From assembly GCA_023135165.1 (NCBI GenBank), contig JAGLTS010000045.1, positions 17,793 through 81,792 of the forward strand: 64,000 nt of DNA. The letters run 5' to 3'. The translations under genes were made by a program, and so were the position numbers. Within the stretch, counting starts at the first letter, position 1. Each line of letters opens with the position of its first letter. Shown piece after piece: positions 43,813-52,399 of this stretch. The stretch comes from Phycisphaerales bacterium (GTDB lineage: Bacteria > Planctomycetota > Phycisphaerae > Phycisphaerales > JAGLTS01). Under the pieces are notes generated by a model. It worked only from the letters and a program-made list of their open reading frames with translations, was not told where the DNA came from and ran no database searches.

Positions 43813-45873
43813 CTACTTCAACTGAAACAGCACGGTGGAGCCGTTCACAACGATGGGTGTGCCCTGATCGCGCATAAGACGCTCCACGCGCGCTGGTGTG
43901 ACGTCGGCGTCATACCAGCCGTCGGACTGCAACCGCGCAAGCTCAGAGAAGTTGACGAGCACGTGGGTCACGCCCCGGTCCGCAAGCCCGGTTGACCATG
44001 CAACGGGGTTGTCAGGGTACGCGCGAAGTAGCTCGCCCAGCGGTGAATGGTCCCACGTCGTGTGGTACAGGACTGGGCGGATGCAATACAGCGGTGTCGC
44101 ATCGCCGAGCATGTAGACGAGCGCATCGGGCGGCAGGGCGAAGTTGATGACGGTTCTCGGCGGCGGTTGATCGGCACCGATCGCCCGGAGTCGATCCACG
44201 AACGCAGCGCCGGTCGCTGAGTCGAACGCATCGGCGGACACGTTCCAGCCTGGGTCGCCGCTCCAGTGCGCTCGATACGCTTGATAGGTCGCTGCTAAGG
44301 GCGGGATTGTGATGAGGCAGCATCCGATGAGCACGAAGCGCCGCACGACCGAGTTCGAGATGCCGCTGACAAGACTCACCGCACATGCGATCAGGATGCC
44401 GGCGGGGATGATGACCGGGATCAAGAAACGGGCCTGCACGTGTGTGAAAGACGCCCAGCAAACAAGTTGAAGGATCAGCACGGCCGACCAGATGATCCCC
44501 ATGCGCCGCGTCGATCGGGCGATGATGGAGATCACAGCAGCGACGAGCACGACGGCGAAAAAGATCGACCACTGCGGGTGGGCGACACCGCGCTCCCACA
44601 TCGCGACCAACCGTTGTGAGAACGAACCGTCGAAATGATGCGCGCCGGACCAACGGGCGGCCTGCTCGGCAGTCCAATGCGCTCGGCCGAGCATGTTCGA
44701 GGCAAAGGGGAAGAGCGGATTGCCCGCATCGAGCATGTTCCTCATCAGCGCAGGCCCGAGCGCGAGCAGTGCGCCAACAACACCGAGCGGCACGGCGCGA
44801 ACCAGCAGCCTGATCGGGATGTACGCAAGGAGCAGCACCGCGACGGGCAGGCCGACCATGAAAAGCGATGTGAGTTTCGCACCGCACGCGACACCGACGA
44901 GAACGCCGACGAGCGAGAGCTTTCGATATGCGGGGAGTTCCGCATCGCATGAAACGATCACCGCCGCGACAAAGAGCGCCGTGACCGCCATCTCGTTGTA
45001 CGCCATGGATGCGACAACGATGACCCACGGCGTAAGCATGAGAAACGCAGCACCAAGCCCTGCTGAGAGACCGGCTGTGACTCGTCCTCGTTGCGGCGCC
45101 AGCTCGCCAGTGATGAACCGCCCGAGCATCATGACCGTTGCGATGGCGAGGCCCGCGTGCAGGAACTGTGCGGCGCGGAGGATCAAGCCCTTGCCTGCGA
45201 ACATCGAACCCCACAACGAGCCGAGGTGCAGGTAGGCAGCCTCGACGTAGCTCGGGAAGAAACTGTAGACGTTGTGCTCCATCCCCGAGATTCGACCCGC
45301 CCGGAGCCACTCCGCGGGAAGCTGCAAGTGGTACTCCAGAACATCGTACCCGTGCGCCTCGGAGGGCCAGAGCCAGCCGGGCAGTGAGGCGCAAGCGACC
45401 AGCAACATGGCGAGCGCCGGGATCACGAGCAGCACGGTGGGCGGCAGCGATGACCACTGCTCCGGCCGATGGTCAGCCTTGCGGAGTTGGTCGAGCAGCA
45501 AAGTCAAACCACAGGCGAGGATGAGCCAGGCGACCCACTGATTCGTAAGCAGACCCACCCAACCAAGCGTGTGATCGAGCCAGAGCGCCGTCGCCAGACC
45601 CAGGCCGAACTGCGCGGACCACGGATGAGCGGCGCGACGGATCATCGGCCGCCAGAACCGCCCCAGGCCGAGCGCCGCGACGAGGTAGACAGCAGCGATG
45701 ACGCCGGAGCTGAGCAGTGCCTCGAACACAAAGGCGAACCGCACAAGTGCGACGGCGTGTGAGTCTGCCCCAACACGGGCGATGCCGAACACGCAGGCGA
45801 GTAGCGCCAGGAGCGCCACGGCAGGCAACGCCCAGCGACCCAGCGGCGAGGTTGGTCCGACAATCGGTGCCAC
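43813..45873 (-). CDS. polytopic membrane protein, GT39/ArnT-like glycosyltransferase
   Basis: 686 residues from GTG. There are about 13 membrane helices. After the first loop comes EAHGYDVLEYHLQLPAEWLRAG, the acidic first-loop pattern (SEAxxxDxxEYH) of dolichyl/undecaprenyl-phosphate-sugar transferases of the GT-C fold, and FFPSYVEAAYLHLGSLWG. MRNMLDAGNPLFPF is also typical of this group. The C-terminal ~150 residues are a soluble extracytoplasmic domain (PPRTVINFALPPD, VTHVLVNFSELARLQ). It probably transfers a sugar from a lipid carrier; acceptor unknown. Confidence 0.78.
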   Translation of the reverse strand: MAPIVGPTSPLGRWALPAVALLALLACVFGIARVGADSHAVALVRFAFVFEALLSSGVIAAVYLVAALGLGRFWRPMIRRAAHPWSAQFGLGLATALWLDHTLGWVGLLTNQWVAWLILACGLTLLLDQLRKADHRPEQWSSLPPTVLLVIPALAMLLVACASLPGWLWPSEAHGYDVLEYHLQLPAEWLRAGRISGMEHNVYSFFPSYVEAAYLHLGSLWGSMFAGKGLILRAAQFLHAGLAIATVMMLGRFITGELAPQRGRVTAGLSAGLGAAFLMLTPWVIVVASMAYNEMAVTALFVAAVIVSCDAELPAYRKLSLVGVLVGVACGAKLTSLFMVGLPVAVLLLAYIPIRLLVRAVPLGVVGALLALGPALMRNMLDAGNPLFPFASNMLGRAHWTAEQAARWSGAHHFDGSFSQRLVAMWERGVAHPQWSIFFAVVLVAAVISIIARSTRRMGIIWSAVLILQLVCWASFTHVQARFLIPVIIPAGILIACAVSLVSGISNSVVRRFVLIGCCLITIPPLAATYQAYRAHWSGDPGWNVSADAFDSATGAAFVDRLRAIGADQPPPRTVINFALPPDALVYMLGDATPLYCIRPVLYHTTWDHSPLGELLRAYPDNPVAWSTGLADRGVTHVLVNFSELARLQSDGWYDADVTPARVERLMRDQGTPIVVNGSTVLFQLK

Positions 45874-45964
45874 AGCCGGATTGTAGGGTACGCGGACACC
45901 CGCACCATGGGTCGAAGCACCCCTCGGGTCGATCAGGCATCACAACCTGCCGATAGGGCGAGAG

Positions 45965-46639
45965 ATGACAAGCACGATCAACGGCAATCCGGGGCATGCA
46001 CAGGCTGAGGCCGGCGTTATCGGTAGCGTCGGCCAAGATGATGGGCAGTCGCCAATGGGTTCACCGCTTGATGAGTCGCATCTGCGCGAGTTGGCGGATG
46101 CGAGAGCACAGCTCAAGCCGATCCGTCGGGCGTCCATCGGCGCGATCTGTAGCGCGGTGACGCTCCTCATCTGCGCGTTCTTCAGTCTGCTGATCGGGAT
46201 CTTCGACACGACGAGTTTGGTCATCGGACTCGTCCTGACGGTCGTTGGCTGTGTGGAGCTGCGCGGCGCGCTTCGGCTGCGCACCGCCCAACCCGGCGCT
46301 GCGAAACTGCTGATGTGCAATCAACTCGTACTTGCCGCTGTGCTCTTCCTCTATGCGGGGCATGGGATGTACAGCACGCTGATGACCGATCCGAAGACGT
46401 TCGGCCTGTCGGCTGAGACGATCGCGTTCACCGAGCAGAACCCGGATTTCGACATGGGCTCCGGCATCGGCGAACTCGCTCGCATCGTTATGCTCGGCTT
46501 CTATGCAGGTGTCGCGCTCTTCGCGATCTTCGTGCAAGGCAGCATGGCCTGGTGGTACGCGCGCAAGGAACGCCAACTCCGCAACTGGCGCCGGCGCACA
46601 CCGGATTGGACCGTCGACCTACTCCAACGCGCCGCGTGA
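45965..46639 (+). CDS. small membrane protein of unknown function
   Basis: 224 residues, ATG with GGGCGAGAG. Four membrane helices are predicted: ICSAVTLLICAFFSLLIGIF, SLVIGLVLTVVGCVELRGAL, LLMCNQLVLAAVLFLYAGHG and IVMLGFYAGVALFAIFVQG. The C-terminus is basic (RKERQLRNWRRRTPDW). No family recognised. It stands alone between two minus-strand genes. Confidence 0.7.
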   Translation: MTSTINGNPGHAQAEAGVIGSVGQDDGQSPMGSPLDESHLRELADARAQLKPIRRASIGAICSAVTLLICAFFSLLIGIFDTTSLVIGLVLTVVGCVELRGALRLRTAQPGAAKLLMCNQLVLAAVLFLYAGHGMYSTLMTDPKTFGLSAETIAFTEQNPDFDMGSGIGELARIVMLGFYAGVALFAIFVQGSMAWWYARKERQLRNWRRRTPDWTVDLLQRAA

Positions 46640-46673
46640 AGAGCAAGAACGGGGCCTCTGTGCGCGCCACCGC

Positions 46674-47099
46674 TCACCCACACTGGAGTTGCTGGTTGAG
46701 CCATTGAAGACGCACGCCGATCTGCATACCCGCCAGAGGATCTTCCTGAGAGTAACCGGCGAGGAGTCCTGCGAGATCCTCCTTATACGGTCTACCCGCA
46801 AGCCAGAGAAATGTCCTGCCGGGCTGAAGCAACCCTTGCGCTTGCATCTGCTTGTGGACGGCATCGGCCCAGGCGCGACGCTCCGCGCGAGACATGGTCT
46901 TGAGCGTCAGTTCATAGGGTTCGATGATCGTGCCGGGATGAACCAAGCCGTACTTCGCAGAGAGAACATACCATCCATCGGCGTTGCGTTCGGCGTAGGC
47001 GCGCATCTTGCGAAAGAGCGCCGAGGTATAGAGATCCCGCGCCGGGCTGTCACTTGAACGCTTGCTCTTGACGCAACTCACCAAAGCGATTGTGCTCAT
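46674..47099 (-). CDS. DUF6884-like protein (YaaA-type fold), second gene of a two-gene unit
   Basis: 141 residues from ATG with AAGGAGAG. IALVSCVKSKRSSDSPARDLYTSALFRK-type opening, YVLSAKYGLVHPG, PYELTLKTMSR and FLWLAGRPYKEDLA are the conserved blocks of DUF6884, whose SCxxxK and SAxxGL motifs recall the YaaA fold. YaaA proteins bind nucleic acids and protect DNA under oxidative stress; DUF6884 itself is uncharacterised as far as I know. It starts 15 bases after the GIY-YIG-like gene on the same strand. Confidence 0.75.
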   Translation of the reverse strand: MSTIALVSCVKSKRSSDSPARDLYTSALFRKMRAYAERNADGWYVLSAKYGLVHPGTIIEPYELTLKTMSRAERRAWADAVHKQMQAQGLLQPGRTFLWLAGRPYKEDLAGLLAGYSQEDPLAGMQIGVRLQWLNQQLQCG

Positions 47100-47113
47100 G
47101 ACAGGATCTCTCC

Positions 47114-47833
47114 TTACGCTATTCGTTCGGTCCGCTCTGCGCAAGTTTCAAGCAGGTCGAGGAATCGTGGGTCATACTGAACGTCGACGTCTCGGACGTT
47201 CCACAGGTGCGACCGGCGAACCGCATCACTGGCTGAATGGCTCCCCAGCCACTCGCCGGAATGGACATCGGCTGTTTCACCCGTGGGGCAGGACCGGCTG
47301 AGCAATCCGATCGAGTTGCGTTCGAGAATCGCGCGGTCGCAGTCCTTGCTCGGTTCATCATTCGCCGCCACCCAAAGGAAAGGCATGTCGTCGATGTAGA
47401 CGGAGACAAGCTGTTCGACCTGCCGCTCCGCATCTGTAACGCTCCCTTTCGCCGATGAACCTCGCCCCCATGTGTCGGGGTTCAGTGCGATGTCGCCTCT
47501 GTTCAAGAGCGCCCGTCCTACGTGCAGGCGGAAGATGGAACCGCGATGGTAGCCCGTGCCGGCCAGCGTGCCGCGATGCTGACTCAAGCGTTTCCAAAGC
47601 GTTGTGCGCGACTTGTCAGTGATGGCATGTGTACCCACGCGTACCACGCGCGGCGTCACGCCGTCCTTGCGAACCTCGCCCGCTTCGAAGAAGAAGTAAA
47701 CGCCGCGCTTGGGCCAGTTCAGCCGGCCGTGGCAGTCACGGAGCATCCGCCTGCCGACTCGCTCATCGAGCGCCCGGAGAATCTCGTAAAACCGATCCCG
47801 GTCTCGTTCCGCCTGCGAATGATCCGCTGCCAT
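47114..47833 (-). CDS. GIY-YIG-like putative nuclease, first gene of a two-gene unit
   Basis: 239 residues, ATG with AAGGGG upstream. After LNWPKRGVYFFFEAGE comes RVVRVGTHA, LWKRLSQHRG and GSIFRLHVG. GVYFF and RVGTH occupy the places of the GIY and YIG strands, and the following Arg/His-rich helix fits the GIY-YIG nuclease fold. The C-terminal half (PFLWVAANDEPS, ERNSIGLLS, LGSHSASDAVRRSHLWN, YDPRFLDLLE) is a conserved extension I do not recognise as a named domain. I recall similar proteins beside DUF6884 genes in other bacteria. A nuclease role is inferred, not shown. Confidence 0.65.
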   Translation of the reverse strand: MAADHSQAERDRDRFYEILRALDERVGRRMLRDCHGRLNWPKRGVYFFFEAGEVRKDGVTPRVVRVGTHAITDKSRTTLWKRLSQHRGTLAGTGYHRGSIFRLHVGRALLNRGDIALNPDTWGRGSSAKGSVTDAERQVEQLVSVYIDDMPFLWVAANDEPSKDCDRAILERNSIGLLSRSCPTGETADVHSGEWLGSHSASDAVRRSHLWNVRDVDVQYDPRFLDLLETCAERTERIA

Positions 47834-47936
47834 AGGTGAACCCCTTGCCGCCCGCTATCAAACACGATGAGTATACGGTGGGACAGACAAGGCGGATACG
47901 TACATCAAGCAGGCGAGGCGATGCGGCCCTCGTCCG

Positions 47937-48857
47937 TCACAACACGATGATGTCAGCCACACCCGCTGCGCCGAGCACGCAACTCACCACGCCGTTCAAT
48001 GTGAAGAACGCCATTGCGAGGCGCTTCATGCCGGATGTTGCGATCAGTACGTGCTCACATATGAGCAGCACAGCCACGATCGCCGTCGCCGACCCGTAAA
48101 GCCAACTGAGTCTCGGCTCCATCATGCCCAGCGCGATGAGAAACCCCAGCGCCCCTGCGTGCAGGCTGCGACTGAGCCACAGTGCAGGTCCCACGCCCAT
48201 TCGCGCCGGTGCGCTGAACAGCCCTGCCTGCCGATCGAACGTGACATCCTGCAGCGCGTAGATGATGTCGAATCCAGCGACCCAACACAGCACCATCCCC
48301 GCCAGCAGCCAGGCCCACGCGCTTCCCACCGACGCCGGTTCAATTGCGATCGCCGCTGCGGCCGGGCTGCACGCCAGCGCCCCGCCCAGCAGGATGTGGC
48401 AGAGCCATGTGAACCGCTTGCTCAGGCTGTAGAACCCGATCCACGCCAACACGGGAACGCTCAGCAGGATCGGCCAGGGATTCGCAAGCAACAGATAGAA
48501 CCCGAGCGTCAACACGACAAACAAGGCGGCGCAGCCCAGCGCCATCGCCCACGCCCAGCCGACCGCCAACTCCCCACTCGCGACGGCCCGGCTGGCGGTG
48601 CGCGGGTTCGCAGCGTCGATCCGCCGATCGACCAGACGATTCACAAGCATCGCCCACGTTCGGGCTGTCACCATGCAGCCGACGACAAGCACCATGGCCC
48701 ACGCAAAACGCCCCCACAACATCCCGCTCGGCCGAGCGAGAAACGCTGCAAGCACTGCGAACGGCAGCGCGAAGACCGAGTGTGACAGCTTGATGTCCGA
48801 CGCTGCCAGACGCACCTGCCCGATCACGCCGCGCTGTGCGGTGCTCGCGCCGGTCAT
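47937..48857 (-). CDS. UbiA-family prenyltransferase (menaquinone biosynthesis, MqnP-like)
   Basis: 306 residues with about eight membrane helices. The two Asp-rich prenyl-diphosphate motifs are NRLVDRRIDAANPRT (with the conserved R..D...D) and DIIYALQDVTFDRQAG. These define UbiA-type aromatic prenyltransferases. Coupling by an ATGA overlap to a UbiX-type gene points to quinone synthesis. In planctomycetes that would be the futalosine menaquinone route; no mqn genes are in the window to confirm it. Confidence 0.85.
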   Translation of the reverse strand: MTGASTAQRGVIGQVRLAASDIKLSHSVFALPFAVLAAFLARPSGMLWGRFAWAMVLVVGCMVTARTWAMLVNRLVDRRIDAANPRTASRAVASGELAVGWAWAMALGCAALFVVLTLGFYLLLANPWPILLSVPVLAWIGFYSLSKRFTWLCHILLGGALACSPAAAAIAIEPASVGSAWAWLLAGMVLCWVAGFDIIYALQDVTFDRQAGLFSAPARMGVGPALWLSRSLHAGALGFLIALGMMEPRLSWLYGSATAIVAVLLICEHVLIATSGMKRLAMAFFTLNGVVSCVLGAAGVADIIVL

Positions 48858-49471
48858 CGCGCTTCACGTTCCGCCGCGATGTGCTGATCCCACCGGACAT
48901 CCAGGCCGTGCGCGACATCGACGAGGTCCAGCAGCCGGGCGGCGACGAAATCGACCAGATCGTCGATCGTGGTCGGCCCAAGGTAGAAGCCGGGACTTGC
49001 CGGCGCGACGATCGCGCCCGCGTCCGTCACCGTCAGGATGTTCCGCGCATCAATCGGGCTGATCGGCATCTCGCGGTAACAGAGGACAAGCCGCCTGCGC
49101 TCCTTGAGCGTGACTGCGGCAGCCCGTTGCAGGAGGTTCCCGCTCAGCCCCGCAGCCACCGATGCCAGCGTGTTGCACGAGCAGGGCACGATGATCATCC
49201 CGTCATGCCGAAGCGATCCCGAGGCGATCGGCGCACCGATGTCGTCCCCGCCGTGGAGAATGACCCGCTCACCGCTCGGGCCGACCAGCTCGGCCAGATC
49301 GTCCACCCTCGCGTTGATTTCATCTCGCAGCAGCCGGCGCCCCGCATCGCTGGCGACCAGATGCGCCTCAACCCCAGCCCCGACGAGCAGTTGCAGGACG
49401 CGACGGGCGTACACCGCGCCGCTCGCGCCGCTGATGCCGACGATGATCCGTTGTGTGTCGCTGGTCTTCAT
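48854..49471 (-). CDS. ubiX: UbiX-type flavin prenyltransferase
   Basis: 205 residues. IIVGISGASGAVYARRVL is the FMN-binding start, with VPCSCNTLASVAAGLSGNLLQRAA, LVLCYREMPIS and ILTVTDAGAIVAPASPGFY as the conserved Ser/Arg/Glu blocks of the prenyltransferase. It makes prenylated FMN for a UbiD-type decarboxylase. The longer upstream frame is antisense to the lipoprotein gene and is rejected. TGA overlaps the downstream ATG (ATGA). Confidence 0.92.
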   Translation of the reverse strand: MKTSDTQRIIVGISGASGAVYARRVLQLLVGAGVEAHLVASDAGRRLLRDEINARVDDLAELVGPSGERVILHGGDDIGAPIASGSLRHDGMIIVPCSCNTLASVAAGLSGNLLQRAAAVTLKERRRLVLCYREMPISPIDARNILTVTDAGAIVAPASPGFYLGPTTIDDLVDFVAARLLDLVDVAHGLDVRWDQHIAAEREAR

Positions 49472-49579
49472 TTCAACAGGGCGTAGGATAGACATCCTGA
49501 AGATCGCGGGCGACCGACGTACACTGTGGTGACACATCCCTACCCCCGCTCCCAACCCCTGCGACTGGAGGATGGACCC

Positions 49580-50578
49580 ATGCGACCCGTGCGAATGACA
49601 TGCCTCGCCCTGGCCATTGCCGCTGCGCCGCTTCTCACGGGGTGCGCCGCCAGCTACGTGAACATCCCGCCGATTGCCGGCGACACCGCACTGCACGAGC
49701 CGGAGCTTGCCCCTGTGCCCGGGCTGATGACTTCCGCGCTGGTGTGGGTGACGACGCGGTACCCGGTCCAGGGCGAGTACGCTGTGAACCTGCCCGAAGG
49801 CACCGGCAAGGTGACGTACACCAACATCGTCCGTGACGGCACGCGCCGCCGAGGTCAACCGCTGACGCCCGAGACCGAGATGCTGCCGATTTACCACGTC
49901 TCGCGGATTCACATCCGCGGCGCGCGGGCTGAGGTGGATGTCCTTCATCCTTCTCCGGAAGGGCTGGCAGCATGCACCGTCCGGTTCAAGTCCAGCTTCT
50001 CCGGCTGGAAGATGGACGGAAGCCGATCGTGGCATCCGGGTGTTCTCATGGTCCCGCCGTTGTACTACCTGCCCGGCACCGAGCCGACGCCCGAACCTGA
50101 ACCAGAGCCGGAGCCTGAGCCGGAGCCGGAGCCCGAGCCGGAACCCGAGCCAATCGAGCAACCCGCAGAGCCGAGCGACGATGTCATCGACACGCCGCCC
50201 GTGGAGGAGCCTCCGGCCGATGAAGAGCAGCCCGAGCTGGCGACCGCACCATCTGAGGAGACGGGCAACGGGTTCGCCGCACCGCCGCCCGCACCGACAC
50301 CGGTGCCAGCGCCGGCGCCAGCACCGGCCGATGATGCGATCCGCTTCACGCTTCGGCCCGATGGGACCATGCTCCGTGATGGCAAGATCGTTGATCTTCA
50401 AACCGCTTTCGCGGGGATTGACCCGAGCAGCGTCATCCAGTTGAGGATCGAACAGGGCGACGATGGAGCCGAAGCGCCGACAGCTGAGGCGATCATCGCG
50501 TCATTCCGCATCCGTGGCGTGAAGGACATCACCGTCGAGCGCATCGGCGGCCCGGTCATTGCCGGCGAATCCGAGTAG
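49580..50578 (+). CDS. lipoprotein with Glu-Pro repeat
   Basis: 332 residues; GGAGG RBS and a signal peptide with lipobox LLTGC (Cys about 20). Residues ~30-165 are an unrecognised beta-rich domain. Residues ~170-195 are an (EP)n run, followed by acidic and Ala/Pro-rich linkers (APTPVPAPAPAPA) and a compact C-terminal domain with IRFTLRPDGTMLRDGK and VIQLRIEQGDDGAE, which looks like the ExbD/TolR-like periplasmic domain. The EP/AP linker would span the periplasm or peptidoglycan. Confidence 0.72.
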   Translation: MRPVRMTCLALAIAAAPLLTGCAASYVNIPPIAGDTALHEPELAPVPGLMTSALVWVTTRYPVQGEYAVNLPEGTGKVTYTNIVRDGTRRRGQPLTPETEMLPIYHVSRIHIRGARAEVDVLHPSPEGLAACTVRFKSSFSGWKMDGSRSWHPGVLMVPPLYYLPGTEPTPEPEPEPEPEPEPEPEPEPEPIEQPAEPSDDVIDTPPVEEPPADEEQPELATAPSEETGNGFAAPPPAPTPVPAPAPAPADDAIRFTLRPDGTMLRDGKIVDLQTAFAGIDPSSVIQLRIEQGDDGAEAPTAEAIIASFRIRGVKDITVERIGGPVIAGESE

Positions 50579-50686
50579 GCCGGCGACGAGGCTTCTCCCG
50601 CAGCGCCCACTGGCGCGTGCGCGCCGGCTGCTTGGCCTCTATGCTGGAACCCCCGCCACACGACCCTGTCAGGAAAGGAACCCGCC

Positions 50687-52114
50687 ATGTACAAGACCAT
50701 TCGCTGCGCCGCATCCGTGCCCGCCAAGCTCGATACGCGTGTTGTCGGCCTGCATGAAGACTGTGCGCTTCCCAAAAGCGTGAAATCCAAGCAGATCGCT
50801 GAGGCGGCGCAGCGCGCGGAATGCACGGGGAAGGCGGGGACTGCGACGACGACCTATCTGAAAGATGGGACACGGCTGATCCTCGTCGGGCTGGGGAAGG
50901 CGGATGGGGAGACCGGTGCGGCGGCTCGGCAGGCTGGATCGGCCTTCCTGAAGATCGCGGACACGTGCGAAGCCAGCGCCGCTGAAGTCATCATGCCGGA
51001 CGCTGCTCTCTATGGACCGTTCGCGGAAGGCGTGGGGCTTGCTGCGTTCACGTTTGATCGGTTCAAGGATGAGAAGCGCGCGGGGGTGCTGACGATCACG
51101 ACGCACGGGACTGCTGATCGGCGCGCGATGAAGCGGGGCGCGGCGCTCGCGGAGTCGGCGAACCTGTCGCGCTTGTACTCCTGCACACCGCCGAACATCG
51201 CCACGCCTGCGTGGATGGCGACCCAGGCTCGCGCGCTGGCGCGCAAGACCGGCCTGACGTGTCAGGTCATCAAGGGCAAGGCGCTCGCCGATCGCAAGCT
51301 CATCGGGTTACAAACCGTCGGGCAGGCGTCCGCGAACCCGCCGTGCCTGATCCGTCTCGTCTACGAGCCGTCCGGCCGAAAGAAGAACAAGGCCGCCGTC
51401 GTCCTCGGCAAGACCATCACATACGACAGCGGCGGGCTGTCGCTGAAGATCAACAACGGCATGCGCGGCATGAAGTATGATAAGAACGGCGGCTGCGCCG
51501 TCCTCGGCGTCATGCACGCCGTCGCAACCGTCATCAAGCCGCGAAGGAAGGTCGTCGGCCTGCTCGTCTGCGCGGAGAACTCCGTCTCCGACAACGCATA
51601 TCGGCCGGACGACATCATCAGGTATATGAACGGCGTGAGCGTGGAGGTCACCAACACCGATGCTGAAGGCAGGCTCGTCCTCGCCGATGGCCTGTGCTGG
51701 GCGTGCAAGTACGAGAAGCCCGAGCTGATCATTGATATGGCGACACTGACGGGCGGCGTCGTCGTCGCGCTGGGCGATGCGTGTGCCGGTCTGTGGTGTG
51801 ACGATGATACACTGCGCGCGAAGATCGAAGACGCAGCCGATGCGACCGGCGAGAAGGTCTGGCGCCTGCCCCTTTGGCCCGAGTACAAGAAGATGATGAA
51901 GTCGGACTGCGCCGAGCTCATCAACAGCAATCCGAACCGCAAGGCCCATCCGATCCAGGGCGCTGCGTTCCTTGCATACTTCGTCGATGAGAAGATTCCC
52001 TGGGCGCACATTGACATCGCGGGCGTGTCGGTCGTGGATGCGTCCAAACTGCCGTTCGAGAAAGGGCCGACCGGCTTTGGCGTGCGCCTGGTCGCGGAAG
52101 CGCTTGGAGCGTGA
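50687..52114 (+). CDS. pepA: leucyl aminopeptidase (peptidase M17)
   Basis: 475 residues, ATG with AGGAAAGGA upstream. GKTITYDSGGLSLK carries the metal-binding Lys/Asp, MKYDKNGG the catalytic Lys and NTDAEGRLVLADGL the M17 signature with Asp and Glu ligands. The N-terminal domain (1-160) is divergent, as usual. It removes N-terminal residues in the cytoplasm using two divalent metals. Confidence 0.94.
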   Translation: MYKTIRCAASVPAKLDTRVVGLHEDCALPKSVKSKQIAEAAQRAECTGKAGTATTTYLKDGTRLILVGLGKADGETGAAARQAGSAFLKIADTCEASAAEVIMPDAALYGPFAEGVGLAAFTFDRFKDEKRAGVLTITTHGTADRRAMKRGAALAESANLSRLYSCTPPNIATPAWMATQARALARKTGLTCQVIKGKALADRKLIGLQTVGQASANPPCLIRLVYEPSGRKKNKAAVVLGKTITYDSGGLSLKINNGMRGMKYDKNGGCAVLGVMHAVATVIKPRRKVVGLLVCAENSVSDNAYRPDDIIRYMNGVSVEVTNTDAEGRLVLADGLCWACKYEKPELIIDMATLTGGVVVALGDACAGLWCDDDTLRAKIEDAADATGEKVWRLPLWPEYKKMMKSDCAELINSNPNRKAHPIQGAAFLAYFVDEKIPWAHIDIAGVSVVDASKLPFEKGPTGFGVRLVAEALGA

Positions 52115-52150
52115 TATGCAATCCCCTTTGGGTCGCGACGAAACGTGGAA

Positions 52151-52399
52151 TCACAGCACCGCCCAGAGGAGAAAGGTGATCAGTGCGACAATGGCGAGGA
52201 TGACGATCCACATCGGCTGCTTTCTCGCGCGCTCCGCGTCGATCTGATACGCGCCGCAGTACGGGCAGACCTCGGCATAGTCGAAGATCTCTTCGCCGCA
52301 CTCCTGGCAATGCACCGGTCGCCGATTGAGGCGCTCCAGATCCTCCCGGCTTGGGCCTTCCGGGTCCATATCGTCAAACTGGTCAACGTCGTATGTCAC
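52151..52399 (-). CDS. small zinc-ribbon membrane-anchored protein
   Basis: 82 residues from a GTG overlapping the SpoVR-like stop as GTGA. CQECGEEIFDYAEVCPYCG is a four-Cys zinc ribbon (about 31-49) and the end is one membrane helix (WIVILAIVALITFLLWAV). It is a common small-protein layout in planctomycetes; function unknown. Translational coupling suggests it works with or is dosed by the SpoVR-like protein. Confidence 0.8.
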   Translation of the reverse strand: MTYDVDQFDDMDPEGPSREDLERLNRRPVHCQECGEEIFDYAEVCPYCGAYQIDAERARKQPMWIVILAIVALITFLLWAVL

